A stretch of 64,000 nucleotides of DNA from contig NC_060885.1 in assembly GCF_014805685.1 (NCBI RefSeq), positions 23,113,632-23,177,631 on the forward strand, in the 5' to 3' direction. The DNA is from Silurus meridionalis. Lineage: Eukaryota > Chordata > Actinopteri > Siluriformes > Siluridae. The notes beneath the pieces are model-generated. The model saw nothing but the letters and a program-made list of their open reading frames with translations, did no database searches and was not told where the DNA came from. Positions 20,990-63,089 of the stretch are shown here, piece by piece; positions within the stretch are counted from its first letter, which is position 1; the number at the start of each line of letters is the position of its first letter. Both the position numbers and the translations under genes were made by a program.

Positions 20990-21578
20990 AAATACCATTA
21001 GCTGAAGTTACCTAAACGGCTGGTATGTGTACAGTATTAAAACAAATCTATCTTTAAGGTAAATCATTTCAACATTTCTTTTTTAATGGTAAAAAAAGAT
21101 GTATGTATTTTCTTGTTAATCTGTTTAACTGTTGAAAGTTGTGCTAGGATAGCTAACAAGTCAACACTAGCTTTGATTACACGATTTATTCAAAAAACAA
21201 GAAAGCATAGGTTTTATATTTTCATTAAACTAATTAGAGGTGTTTTTAGATGGGGGTAGGGGGAATGTGTGTGTGCGTGTGTGAAAAACGACTGATTTTA
21301 GAAAATCTTTTGATGGATCTGATTTTCTGATGCTGTTGCCTCTACAAAATAGAGTATGATTTTGAAGAGATACAAATGCCTGCTTCTGAAGCCTGTTTAC
21401 GGGATTCTTTTTGTATTATTGTAATGATTATTAGATATGATACATATCATATCAAGATATGGATATAAGGATGTCTTTTTTGTTGTTGGAAAGGAAAGTA
21501 TAAAAATAGAGAAAATGAATGAGGCTAATAAAGTTTCTGCACTTCATAGATACTGGAAAAAATGGTAACTTGTTGATT

Positions 21579-21602
21579 ATAAATAAATAAATAAATAAAT
21601 AA

Positions 21603-21640
<38 letters not shown>
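21579..21640. repeat. (TAAA)n-(TA)n compound microsatellite
   Basis: Seven TAAA units followed by about 17 TA units, about 720 bp upstream of the epcam start codon. Confidence 0.93.
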
Positions 21641-21644
<4 letters not shown>

Positions 21645-22107
21645 GTTTTGATCAGATGAAAATGTATTTCATAGTAACAAATGATCAGCTTTAATTCAGG
21701 TACACTTTGAGGAAAAACCTTTTTATATCTGTACTTTATATCTGGGAACATAGAACATAAAAATATAAATAAATGTATAAAGTGCAGCAATGATTCAGTG
21801 TTTCATAGATACTAATATTTATATATAATCTGGTATCAATTATTTTCTCCATCACGTAAAATAATATTTTATAGTAAGATGATCTCTACGTGAAAAAAAA
21901 TGGGTTTTGTTCATATGAAAAGAAAAAAATAATAACAACAATAATGAAAAATAAATAAATGCATGATGTGTGGGAATGAAGGAGAGTTTGAACGAAACTC
22001 AGGGACGATGAGGCCGAAACAGGAGTTGTGTGCCATATATGGTAACGAGGAAGTGATGTGAGCCTTTGAAGTGTTTCTCCGCCCACATTCTGACTCACCT
22101 GACGTCG

Positions 22108-22171
22108 ATTTAAACCCACAGTATAATAGTGAGTGCAGGCAGGTAGCGTTAGTAACGTTCAGCCGCATCAG
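22108..22171 (+). promoter_or_regulatory. epcam: Probable epcam promoter and untranslated first exon
   Basis: A TTTAAA box (about 22109) and a TATAATAG box (about 22122) precede a short candidate 5' exon ending GCCGCATCAG at a GTGAGG donor (GT at 22172-22173). A pyrimidine-rich tract with acceptor TTTCTAG ends at 22343, before the ATG exon. A 172 bp intron in the 5' UTR is therefore likely. This is inferred from splice consensus only; transcription could also start just before the ATG exon. Confidence 0.45.
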
Positions 22172-22358
22172 GTGAGGACCTCCACAGTGCTCTGCTTAAA
22201 GCTTTATGTCTGAAAGGAATACTTTTTTGGATTATAGTTGATTTTTATACTTGGATTTTCAAGGAAACTAATCCGAAGAAAAGATTGTACTACAGTGTGG
22301 CATTTGATACAGTTTTTAAGTAATCTTTTTTTCTTTCTTTCTAGAGCTCGCATCCATA

Positions 22359-24323
22359 ATGAGGGATATAATTGTTCTGTGTCTTCTGGCGCTCGTTGCT
22401 GGCGCTTCAGCATGTAAGTGTTTTTATGACTTTTATCTGTTTTTATTACCTGCTTATCATGTGGATATAGATTATACTTCCAATAAACTATAAAGATGTT
22501 AAAAGCCGATTGAAATTAGTTAGTTTTCTCCTTACTCCTTTTGTGTAATTGGTTTGTTGAAGTAATAAAACGCTAAAGAAGCAGGTAGGCCTGCAGGTAG
22601 GGGTGGGGGAGGGGCGGGCGTTTCGCTGTCGCTGCACCTGATTTCAAGATGGCTCCTGCGACCTGCCACACCCGTGGCTTTTCAGCGCCTAGTATCTACC
22701 ATAGGCGCGACCGAATTCTCTGGTCACAAAACCAACCCTCTCAACCTTTTATTTTTCTTAGGTACTTGCAAATCCATGAAATGGGCGAACTGTGAAGAAA
22801 ATCCATGTACGTGCACACTACTTGTTGGCAATGCCGTGAAGCAACCGATCAACTGTGATCAGCGTAAGTTAATCTTTATTTGAATGTTGGGGAGAAAATG
22901 TGGTCCTTAACGAATTGTTGTATGGTTTAGGTGACTAATGTGCTGTGTTCTCTTCCAGTGATTCCCAAATGCTTCCTCATGAAGGCTGAGATGTACCGTG
23001 CGAGGAATAACCTCTCTACTAGGTCTTTTGGTGGGAAGCCAGTCGAGACCGCGTTTGTGGATAACGATGGGATCTACGATCCGGACTGTGAGAGTGATGG
23101 CCGTTTCAAGGCTATTCAGTGTAACAACACTGAAACTTGCTGGTGTGTCAACAGCGCCGGTGTCCGCCGGACTGATAAAGCAGACAAGAACCTGAAGTGC
23201 GAGCCAGTGGAGACCTAGTGAGTGTCCTTCTTCTAGAAGCACTTGAGTATTTGCCTGTGTGCTGTTTTGTTGGTGTTGGTATGTTTTTGTTCTTTATTGA
23301 AGTACGATTGCTAAAAGCACGTCTTTCCTTTAGTTGGGTCCGCCTTGAGCTGAAACACAAGGATCAACCTACCCCGCTTGATCTGACGCAACTGAGGACG
23401 TATGTGTTCTTGAAATTTTGGTTTTGTTTAGAAGAATACGTTCAAATTATTTCGTAGTAGTTTGACTGACTTTTCTTTCCTTGTGTGTACCAAAGTGGGA
23501 TCGAAAACACCTTTTTAAGCCGTTATGCAATCAACAAAACTTTTGTCGATAAAGTTGAGGTAAGATTTATAGGTCACTTTCAGAAGTATTGAAATGTCCA
23601 GGTTAAAGGCTTTTGAGTAACTTTGATTTTGGTCTGTTTGTATTTCAGTATGACCCAAATGGGCGTATGATCGTTGTCGATCTGAAGAAGCCTATGGGAG
23701 ACCGTACTGTAGACCTGCCCCGCTTGTCTTACTACTTGGAGAAAGATGTAGGTTCTTTAGCCCCTTTTTAAAAATTAATTGTTGTGCTTTATATTAACAC
23801 TGCTTTTGTTTACAGGTGAAAATCTTGCCCCTTTTCAAAGAGCAAACTGGGTTTTCAGTCGGCGTCAACGGAAACCCGGTGGAAATGGAGAACATCCTGG
23901 TCTACTATGTAGATGAGAAGGCGCCTACTTTCACAATGTCCAAACTGACTGGCGGTGTGATTGCTGTGATTGTGGTTGTAATCCTTATTCTGCTCATTGG
24001 CCTCCTAATTCTGGTCAGTAAAACACGTTTTTTTTTTTTTTTTTTCTTGTGGTGTATTTGTATTAATACTGGTTTTAGGTTTAGGTGTTTTTTAATTCTG
24101 TCAACACTTTTTTATTTTTTTTTTATTATTTAATATTTTTTCCCTCTTGTGACTTCCTGCAGTTTTTTGCCAAGAGGAAGGAGCAGGCCAAATACAGCAA
24201 GGCACAGGTATTTCAATTTGTTTTTTTTTTTTGTATCCTGACTGTGGTTTAAAAACCCTCATTTGCTTATAACAACTTTCCTGTTTTGCTTTACAGCCCA
24301 GAGAGATGGAGACCATGTCATAA
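22359..24323 (+). CDS. epcam: Epithelial cell adhesion molecule (EpCAM)
   Basis: Nine coding exons in continuous phase: 22359-22413, 22762-22863, 22959-23217, 23334-23399, 23496-23559, 23649-23747, 23816-24013, 24163-24207, 24297-24323. They give 304 aa (human EPCAM is 314 aa). Order of parts: signal peptide ([18 protein letters not shown]), a small N-terminal Cys-rich module, a thyroglobulin type-1 domain with the hallmark [14 protein letters not shown] (about aa 90-135), a Cys-poor C-terminal ectodomain, one transmembrane helix near aa 260-285 ([19 protein letters not shown]), and a short basic tail starting [13 protein letters not shown]. EpCAM is a homotypic adhesion and signalling protein of epithelial basolateral membranes. 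The paralogue TACSTD2 is usually intronless, so the many introns support epcam. It converges with plekhh2. Confidence 0.96.
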
Positions 24324-24591
24324 AAGCTGCCAAGGCCTACAACTGTTAGTCTTTAAACTCTGGAGTCCCTTGCACTCATCTGCTGTATATTAATTTTTTG
24401 GGGGGTGTTCATTTTCTGTGTAATGTTTTAAATAAGTGCCTGTTACATGCTTTAAGCTTTTATGGTTGAAGCTTCTCTTCTGATCAGGATGGAGAAATGT
24501 CTGCCTTGATTTGTCTGAATATAGCCATTTTTAGTTTTAAGATATTTGGTTTAATTAATACATGTACAGTTTGTCAAGTGTCATTGTTTTT

Positions 24592-24597
24592 AATAAA
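24592..24597 (+). terminator. epcam: epcam poly(A) signal
   Basis: AATAAA lies 269 bp after the stop codon and is followed within about 20 bases by a T-rich stretch (TTTGTCTTAGTTCTGTCTTC), as expected for a cleavage site. A second AATAAA at 25497-25502, also followed by T-rich sequence, could be a distal site giving a longer 3' UTR. Confidence 0.75.
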
Positions 24598-24609
24598 AAG
24601 TTTGTCTTA

Positions 24610-27346
24610 GTTCTGTCTTCTATTGCATATTTGGGTTTGGGGGGGCTCAAAGACTGCAGAGTTTAATGAGTAGACTGACATGCAAACTGTAGTGCTTTAT
24701 AGGTGGTTAGCCGCAGGGAAGTGGTTTTATTTTCCGGGGTGGGGGGTTAGATGGTAGCTATCTGGGTGTGATTGGACTGTGCTATGGAAAAACCTTACAG
24801 TTTTTTTTTGGGGGATGGGTGAAGTTATGCATTCTCCTCTATCCTTCACTGATTCTATAGATAATGTTTGCATTGTGAGCTTTATTTTTGCAAACAAATT
24901 TGATGCTACATGGTCTCTTCATAATCCCTTAGATTAAGTCTTATTTCAGACAAACATGTTTATCACCATCGATTGCAAAACTTGACCCAAGGCTTTGTAA
25001 TGACTGACTGAAAACCAGCATTACAAGTTCTATTCTCTTGAGTTCTCACACTGGCTGTTGTTACTTGAACACAATGGATTTTAAAAACAAGGCCCCCCCC
25101 CTTCTCTCTCTACCACGGCCATGTAATTGGAAACCATGGTGAGGGGGTCTATCATGCCCACACTTGCATACTGCTTGTGATTACAGCCCTGCAAATGTCA
25201 CCAACTAAGGCAGATAATTTTATAGTTGTTACATTAATCATGTCAAGTTTTAAATGGTTTTGGAATAATCTAGTCTGCTATTATTGATCAACAAGGGATG
25301 AAAGTCCCAGAATAGTGCATTAGCCGGAGCCCTCAGTTTCGTTGAAAGCACGCTCTGAATGCTCTTCCTGTTCGTTCAGTTGAGAAATGTGCTGAAGTGC
25401 CACACCTGTTCTCGCAAAGCAACCAACATATTTAAATCCTGTGGCTTACATCTGCAGTGAAAATTTGTGGGTTTTTTTTTATCTTCACAAACTCCAAATA
25501 AACAATGTTTAAAACATGTTTTTTCTTTACTTAATTACTAATTTAACTCAAAATGATTGAACCACATGGAAAAAAACCCCAGCTCAGATGTGAAGGTTAA
25601 AGTTTGTGAGATACTAACCCTCACTGGAATCAGGTTAGACCAGACCATCCCGGATTCATGTGTGTTACAGTGGACTTGTCTTAATGTAAAACCAGGTTTC
25701 TCTTTGTGCCTTTCAGTGGATATATTTCATTCGAATAGCAAGTGTGTTTAACTTTTAACAGCAAATTCTTTGATGGCTAACTCTTTGGGTAAAAATTAAC
25801 TTGTCCATATTTGACAATCTTCTGCTCAGTAGTCCTTTGAATGGAACCTAATGTCCATTGCTCTGAACAAACGTGAACATGAATGTATAAATCCTGTTCT
25901 TTTGTGTCATTGAATTAATTTCAGCATTTAAAGCTTAATATAAAAATAAATGAAACGCATTACTTTAATTCAACGCTATTTGCCACAGCAGGCTGTATTC
26001 ATACTGTATTCATACAGTATATATTTAAAATAATCAAATGTAATGAATCATTAAAACAATACAAGTGTCAATTAGCCAGCTTTTACATTTTTTTTTTTAA
26101 TGTATTTTTTTATTCTTTTCCACAACACAACCTGCATCGTTAAATTTCAGAGTCCAGTTCAAACAGGTTTGGGTGGGTCAAGTTTGTACTCGTACCAGAA
26201 AAAGGGATGTCTCTCTCAGTGTATTTCCTTGGTAACCATGGGAGGGTAAATGTAACGAACCAATCCGCTGAGATGTAGGTGGGACGTTAGGTGTACAACA
26301 ATGTTGCTGCTCAAGGTTACCTGAAACCTGAGTGGCTTATGGGAAATTTCAGCAATCGTCATCTTTTTTTCTTTTTGAAAATCGTTTCATATAACACAGA
26401 AAAACAATAGAATACTTCAAACGAATTTTACTTCGGTGTACAAAAAGAGGCATGTATTAGAAGACAAGACATAAGGCAACACCTCCATGTGTACCTATCT
26501 ATTTCTGAAAATATAACATCCTATTCCATTAAAGTTTACTTTAAATTACCAATAAGTAAAAATATTTACATAGAAATCATACAATTTTTCCATGTCAAAT
26601 TCCTAAAAAAATGTAAAGCCTTGTTTCATACTTTTATAAATACAGATATAAAAAGGAAGCTTATTCATGCTGTTTTTATAACATAGATTTATTAAAATGT
26701 GTATACATAAAGGAAATCAGCAACAGATTCCCATTTCTACAATAAATAGGTTCAAAGTTAGAGTTTAAACATTATAGTCCCTTTATATCTACATGACACA
26801 CACATGGCTTATAGTCTCAGTGTACAATTGTGTCACTTTCTATTTTCCTTAAAATTTTCAGTGATGGGAAATGATTTACCCAATCAGAAAAAAGTGAACC
26901 ACCCTGTTATATACCTGCTAACGCTTCTCATTCATAAAAACAAAAACGAAAAATCCTGATCCACCTCCACAGAGAGCTCTAATTATCCTTTTCCTATCTG
27001 TACATGTTTGTATGGAAGAACATTTGGAAGACACTCCAGCATTTAGTTGACCATGAAATGATTAGAATAACAAAAAATGTTGGTCAACATTTATGTTTTC
27101 ATTGAAATTATTATTCACTTGTGCAATGCTGGTTAGGACATTTTGTCCAAAACAGCTGAACCTACAGGAGACGTGCTAAGAAAAAAAAAGAAGTCTATTG
27201 TTCTAGGTTAACGAATTTATATCACAAAGAAAAGTAACACCAAAAATGCAAATCAGGTTCAAGTTCCTGTTCCCTAGGGCATGTGCAATCGACATTAAAC
27301 ACGATCTAGGGGTTAGATTTTAGAGTGTGTACCAATGTAAGGCACA
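24610..27346. other. Convergent 3' regions between epcam and plekhh2
   Basis: No coding exon is visible. The left part may be an extended epcam 3' UTR. The right part, read on the minus strand, is the plekhh2 3' UTR below the stop codon at 27347-27349. Candidate minus-strand AATAAA signals (TTTATT on the plus strand) lie at 26688-26693 and about 26108-26113. I see no transposon here, unlike the rest of the window. Confidence 0.5.
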
Positions 27347-57655
<30,309 letters not shown>

Positions 57656-58256
57656 CACAGGCTCTCAGTCCTGAAAAAAAAAACACATACAGAGAGTTAC
57701 GCGTGTGAGCAGAGAGAATAGAATTGCAGCATTAGCATAACACACAAGTGCGTGCATTCGATGATCGCTGCACTGAATTGGGACTGACTTCCTTTAGGAA
57801 AATGAAGAATTACAAAAATAATAGCACTGAAACACACACGCCTGCTGACTGCTATTTTTTGTGCCAACTGACAAGTTCAACAGGGAAAATAATACTTATG
57901 AAAGCCACAGCAGTCAGTGGGAAGACAGACGGCCGGTTATGTGAACACGCTCTTTTAGCATGTAAAAAAAAAAATAACACGGCCAAAGTGTTCCAGGCAT
58001 GGGCAGGGCCCCGGACAAACGGACCACTAGCAAAACAAACTCTGACCAGCCGACGCAGGTTCACCATCACACATTTCCATTGTACACATTAAGAGTTATG
58101 AAAAACACATGTTAAGTGAAGGTAAAGTTGCAGGAAGAAAGTGTGCAGAGAAGAACAGTGAGAGAGAATGTTATATATTTGCTGTAATAAGTGCCTCTCA
58201 TTATAGACCTGGTCTCAGCTCAGTACAGTGTGTATAAAAAAAACAATGAAAAGATT

Positions 58257-59000
58257 TTGTGCGAAACAAATGTAACTCCGAGCGCAGTAACCCAAATAAG
58301 AAGAGCAAGTTTTATACAGCAGAACTGAACTTTAAGAGTCTGATAGTTTACTTTAAATGATAGTGGTTTGAGCCAATATTTGGTGCTTTTTAAAACAGGT
58401 ATCATCAGTAGTCAGTGATAGATTCTGTGCAATTTTATAAGGAAATAAACTGGCAAGTTTTTCAATGCAACTTCATGAGTGTGTCACAGTTTTCTTGGAG
58501 ACGTCGATTTGCACTTGCTTGCTAAAGGAAAACGGTTTTCCTATCACAGAAGCTCGCCATGGCCAAAAATCCCATTGAACTTTTTTGACTGTAATAACGG
58601 CAAACATTTCATGCTACATTCACCGAAATCAGCACATGCTTACAATTTTCCTGTATTGGATAATCAAATATCCCTAAAACTCGCATAGCATTACCTTAAC
58701 ATTGTTTTACACGTAAAGTCTGGAAATCCTTTTTTTCGGACTCAATTGTTTGTATTTCAAACAATTGAGGGTCCCTAAGACCTTTACACAGAACCAAAGC
58801 TGTGTGGTTTGATTCTGAATGTGATTCATTTACACCCACAGGTTAGTCACTAAAGCCAATACCAAGCACAAGTAACTATTTAAGTGATGAATCAACCCTG
58901 ATCTGGTAGTCTGAGACAGTTAATAATCCAAAAATGTACTATTTAAAAGAAAACAAAAAAAGGATATCATGAAGTGCTTTTATTACTACAATAGTTTTTT
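58257..59000 (+). repeat. Copy 2 of an 0.75 kb duplicated repeat
   Basis: Same ordered blocks as 53865-54685 in the same orientation, with substitutions throughout. Upstream of the plekhh2 coding start. Confidence 0.65.
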
Positions 59001-59015
59001 TTTAACTACTGTTGG

Positions 59016-59205
59016 AGTGGTGGCTCAATAAATAAGACGTTGAACTCACGCTCAGAAGGTTGTGAGTTCAAATCCCAGCACTCTAAGCTGCCACTTGGGG
59101 TCCTTAAGCAAAGCCCTTAAACCTCAACCGCTCACTTGTATAAATGTGATCATTGTAAGTCGCTCTGGATGAGGGTGTCTGCCAGATGCCATAAATGTAA
59201 ACTAT
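59016..59205 (+). mobile_element. tRNA-derived SINE
   Basis: The head has GGAGTGGTGGCTCAATAAAT (A-box region) and GTTGTGAGTTCAAATCCCAG (B box). The body ends GTAAGTCGCTCTGGATGAGG, GTGTCTGCCAGATGCCATAA, ATGTAAAC, the conserved 3' part of a widespread fish SINE. Confidence 0.75.
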
Positions 59206-59608
59206 TTTTTATTGCTTTTATTGAAGCATATATAGTTGAACATCCAGCCAAATCAACACCTCCTCCCAGACAACTTTACTATATACATGTTTACAGTTTA
59301 TGTGGAGTGTCCATCATACAAGTGAATGAGATGCTGCTAGAGAAACTATACTGTATTAAAACAAGCACATTCACATTAACGCTTCATTTGAATGAGGGTG
59401 GGAATTACTGTCTGCGGTTGTTGAAGACTTTTTTATAACTACTAAAAAGAGGTGGTTGCACCAGATATTTCATTAAAAAAATTACTGAATTAATCAAAGC
59501 GTAGAATCGTGATAATACAGGTCAGGAGCCTTACATTAATGTTCACACTAAACATGTTGAAGTGTGAAAACTTTTTGAGAGAAAAAGATTTGAGTTGTCA
59601 TGACGCAT

Positions 59609-59875
59609 ATTTTTGTTCATGACTGACAAGTGTGAAACCCAATGTGGTCTTCAGCTATTCGTTCACCTCACGGTGTGATGTTTTGTGCATTCGGATGTTC
59701 TGATTCTCATGTCATCAGCCTGCAGCAGAACATCACAGGCTGATGACATGAGAATGAAAAGATTCTGATCTGAGGTGACAGGAATTCTATAATAACTCCA
59801 AAACATCACACAGTGAGGTGAACGAATAGCTGAAGACCACATTGGGTTTCACACTTGTCAGTCATGAACAAAAAT
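59609..59875. repeat. Nested palindrome (fold-back element)
   Basis: Outer arms 59609-59685 and 59799-59875 are 77 bp inverted copies with one mismatch (G/T after CACCTCAC). Inner arms 59703-59722 and 59736-59755 are a perfect 20 bp inverted repeat (ATTCTCATGTCATCAGCCTG) around a 13 nt loop. A single strand could fold into a long hairpin topped by a second one. Confidence 0.92.
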
Positions 59876-59879
59876 CTGA

Positions 59880-60365
59880 GCGAATGGACTAAATATTCAC
59901 TCAGTTTTAGAGGAGGCCTTTTGATCTTGTTGGCCATCCATCTTAAGTTTTGATGTGCTGATAAGATGTTTAAGATGCTTTTCTGCTCACCATGTTTGTA
60001 AAGAGTGATTATTTAAGTTACTGTACACTTCCTCTCTGGTCAGATGACAGTGTTTCAGGCTGCAAACCCTCAGCAAACTAGATGTTTAATGTTTGTTGTA
60101 CCAGTCTGTGTAAATGCTACAGATATTCCCTGATATAAGTTTTCTGAAATACTTGTGTGACCAGCTGATAGTGACACTAACCACTAGTAAAGTCACAGAG
60201 ATCACACTTTTTCTTCATTCTGATGATGACATTCTTGACCTGTATGAGTATGATGTTATACAATGTGCTGCTGGCACATGATTGAAGAATTGGATAATGC
60301 ATAAATACGCAGGTTCTCAGGGATTCCTAATAAAATGGACAGTGACTGTAAATTGTAAGATTAGT
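59880..60365. mobile_element. Non-autonomous DNA repeat
   Basis: Ends CCTAATAAAATGGACAGTGA, which resembles the widespread fish repeat whose other strand begins 'TCACTGTCCATTTTATTAGG'. Inner blocks TTCTGCTCACCATGTTTGTA and TATGAGTATGATGTTATACA fit. It adjoins the palindrome, which may belong to it. Confidence 0.5.
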
Positions 60366-61059
60366 GAAAACAAAAAAAAAGCAGCTCTTGGTAGCAGACT
60401 CTTGAATATTACTGCCCATTAACCCTATTTTGACTGTCAGGAAAGACCTGATTGTTAGATCCTGTTTTTAACATTAGTGAAAAATATTCTCAATAAACTC
60501 ATCAGATTATTGTATGAGTCTGAGGAGAGATGAGATGAAAATCAGTGACAGTGGATTTGCCTGAAAATGTTTTATAACGTGTATCACTATAAAAGTGAAG
60601 TTTAAATAATTTGCAGAGTGTGTTATGACGGTACATCAACAGGTTTGGTATATCATCATCTTCCAAGGAGCAACTCCTTACATTGACTTGACGAAGCCAA
60701 ACATGCTGTTCTGCTGTTTTAGCTTGTTGTTTATTTATTTGTTTGTTTATTGCTTATTGTATTATTCAGAGAACCATACATTTCACGCTACACCTTCTAG
60801 ACCATGTGAATTCCATGCAGCAAACTTGACACAGACACTGTTTTTCCATTACAGAAACTCCAAGTTGTGAAAATTCCCAGTTACATGCAGTGAATTTCCA
60901 GAGAACTGTTATAAATCCTAAACCATTTAAGCGATATTCTCCATACAGACCTTCAGGCTGCTCTGCTTTATCAGACTGTTCTTATATTTTAACAGACACT
61001 TTCACTTTACTGTATCTCCCTGTCCACACACTCATTCCATTAACCACTATCATTCGAAC

Positions 61060-61183
61060 TGTAGCGCACCCCCTCTCTATATACCTTATTTCCAATCTAC
61101 CAGTAGCTTTCACTCTCTTTTTTCTCTCTCAATATATATTTCTATCAATCTACCAGTCCTGCTCTCTTTCCGCGTATCTCTTC

Positions 61184-61234
<51 letters not shown>

Positions 61235-61584
61235 TTTCTTTCTATAAATCAAACTGTAGTAGTCTCGCTCTCTCTCTATCTCTCTTTCTTTCCCTATATA
61301 TTTCTTTTTATCAATCTAACAGTAGCATTTTCTCTCTCAATATACTGTATCTTTCTATTAATCTACCAGTATCTCTCAATCTGTTTCTCTCTCTCTCTCG
61401 CTCTCTCGCTCTCTTTCTCTCTCTCTCTCTCAATCTACTGGCATTTCTCTCTCTTTCTCTCTCTCCATATTTCGTTCAATCAATCTAACAGTCTTTCTCT
61501 TCCTTCTTCTGTCACTCTATTTGTAATCAATCTTTCTACCAGTAATTGTCTTTTTGTCTGTCAGTCATCATATCTTTCTTTCTT

Positions 61585-61617
<33 letters not shown>

Positions 61618-61650
61618 CTCTCTTTCTTTCTTTCTTTCTTTTTTCAAACT
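61060..61650. repeat. (CT)n / (CTTT)n pyrimidine-rich region
   Basis: Long CT runs (for example 61193-61230) alternate with about five diverged copies of a unit containing ATATTTCTTTCTATCAATCT. The tract ends in CTTT repeats to about 61640. This compound array explains the 258-codon Ser/Leu-rich open frame. Confidence 0.85.
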
Positions 61651-61814
61651 ATTTTCAAGCTTATGAAACAGATTCAAAGTTTGCTGTCAAAACTCATTTA
61701 TCTAGATTTGTCTGTATTTCTATATATTATATTGTATTATAGAATGAAATGGGGTCACATACGTAGTGCACTGAAACATCTGTGCACAAAAAGAGCTGTT
61801 ACTTATGACAACCC

Positions 61815-61817
<3 letters not shown>

Positions 61818-61850
<33 letters not shown>
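61818..61850. repeat. (CA)n microsatellite
   Basis: About 16 CA units. Confidence 0.9.
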
Positions 61851-61853
<3 letters not shown>

Positions 61854-62007
61854 AAGCGAAAAGTCTAAAAAATAAAACATCTTACCCAATAAAAAGATTT
61901 ATTTATCCAGCATCTGTCTTCACTTCATGATTATTCTCAGTACAGTCTGCTGCTCCTGATGATGTCTTAGGAGATTCTCCGCTTCTCCACACTTTCCAGC
62001 ATCTCAC

Positions 62008-62200
62008 CGCACTCTCGCGTCCTGCCTGGTAGAGGGGCGTGTCCTCACCAAATGGACCAATAGAGGACACCGTAGGCGTGTTTATGTAGATTAGAGGGTA
62101 CAGGAAGTTTAGATTAAACTGACACTCAATCCAGCCAATGAAACTCCAAAGAATATTTGGTTTGACCAATCGACGTGGGCTTGTGTCCAAATAATTACAC
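62008..62200 (-). promoter_or_regulatory. plekhh2: Candidate plekhh2 promoter and untranslated first exon
   Basis: On the minus strand a strong donor G|GTGAGAT (GT at 62006-62007) ends a relatively GC-rich stretch. The plekhh2 coding exon at 57524 begins with an acceptor and 15 bases of 5' UTR, so an upstream untranslated exon must exist. Three CCAAT boxes (62057-62061, 62135-62139, 62166-62170) lie in this interval. The exon's 5' end cannot be placed from sequence. Confidence 0.45.
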
Positions 62201-62313
62201 ATTTCTATATAAGTGTACTATTTTGCCCCTTAGTACACCCTATCTAGTGCACTTTTTATACAACATTTTGCGATATGTATTTCAGCCATGATTGTGATGT
62301 AACGTGTCGGTAA

Positions 62314-62461
62314 TGACGTATAACACACGTGTGTTATGGTGGAGTTCTGCTGAACAGTTCTGTATCAAGCTGCACGGTTTATGTGGTTTTATAAATGTTT
62401 TAGAGATTGTAAGAAGCATAAGAGGATATTATTGGATGCCTGATAAAGACTTGATTTGCTG
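62314..62461 (+). promoter_or_regulatory. Candidate divergent promoter and first exon of a rightward gene
   Basis: A TGACGT half-CRE (62314-62319) and a palindromic AACACACGTGTGTT with a CACGTG E-box (62326-62331) precede a stretch that ends TTGATTTGCTG at a strong GTGAGTG donor (GT at 62462-62463). This looks like a first exon read to the right. In human the gene head-to-head with PLEKHH2 is THADA, so a thada 5' end is a reasonable guess, but no coding match is visible here. Confidence 0.35.
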
Positions 62462-62857
62462 GTGAGTGAAGATTTGACTGGATCGCTTTTTAAATAAAAA
62501 TAAATCAAATAAAAAGCATGCATCCGGTTAGCATGAGTGTGCCAGGTCCACGTTACATGCTTGCAGATTTGATAGGAATAAAGGAGTAAATGTACAGTGA
62601 CATGGTTTTAATATTATTATAATTTATAGTAAAGCAGATTTTCACATGATTTTTTCATCTCTTTTTTTTCTATTTCTTTCGAATGCAGTTTGCATTATTC
62701 AGATTGCTCCATTTTTTTCAGCATCTCAATAACAGAGGTGTGAAGAGTAGATGAAAATCATACCTGAATAAATTAATATATCTTTTTGCAAAACTTACTA
62801 CATTCTTCATGTTTAAATTCACCAATTCCACACCAATTTTGTGCAATAATCTTATTG

Positions 62858-62860
<3 letters not shown>

Positions 62861-62897
<37 letters not shown>
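62861..62897. repeat. (AAT)n microsatellite
   Basis: About 12 AAT units. Confidence 0.93.
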
Positions 62898-62898
<1 letters not shown>

Positions 62899-63089
62899 TT
62901 TGTTGCATGTGCAATAACTATTATTTTAGTCAGATTTTTTTGCTATCTGTTTTTTACTAATGCTACACATTTCATTTCACTTCATATATGACTTATGGAC
63001 ATTTATTTACATTTTCACATTTTTGTATTTTTATTTTACTTTAATCTTTTAAAGTGAGCACCTGCAATCAAACAATTTCCATATAGGAT

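Noticed and set aside
22907..23360. Minus-strand open frames over epcam
   Set aside because: They are antisense to the thyroglobulin-domain exon, which is clearly coding on the plus strand.
60890..61666. 258-codon Ser/Leu/Phe-rich frame resembling a membrane protein
   Set aside because: It comes from CT and CTTT repeats; hydrophobicity is a by-product of pyrimidine-rich codons.
61903..62202. 99-codon minus-strand frame at the presumed plekhh2 promoter
   Set aside because: It has no recognisable protein features and overlaps CCAAT boxes and the presumed untranslated exon.
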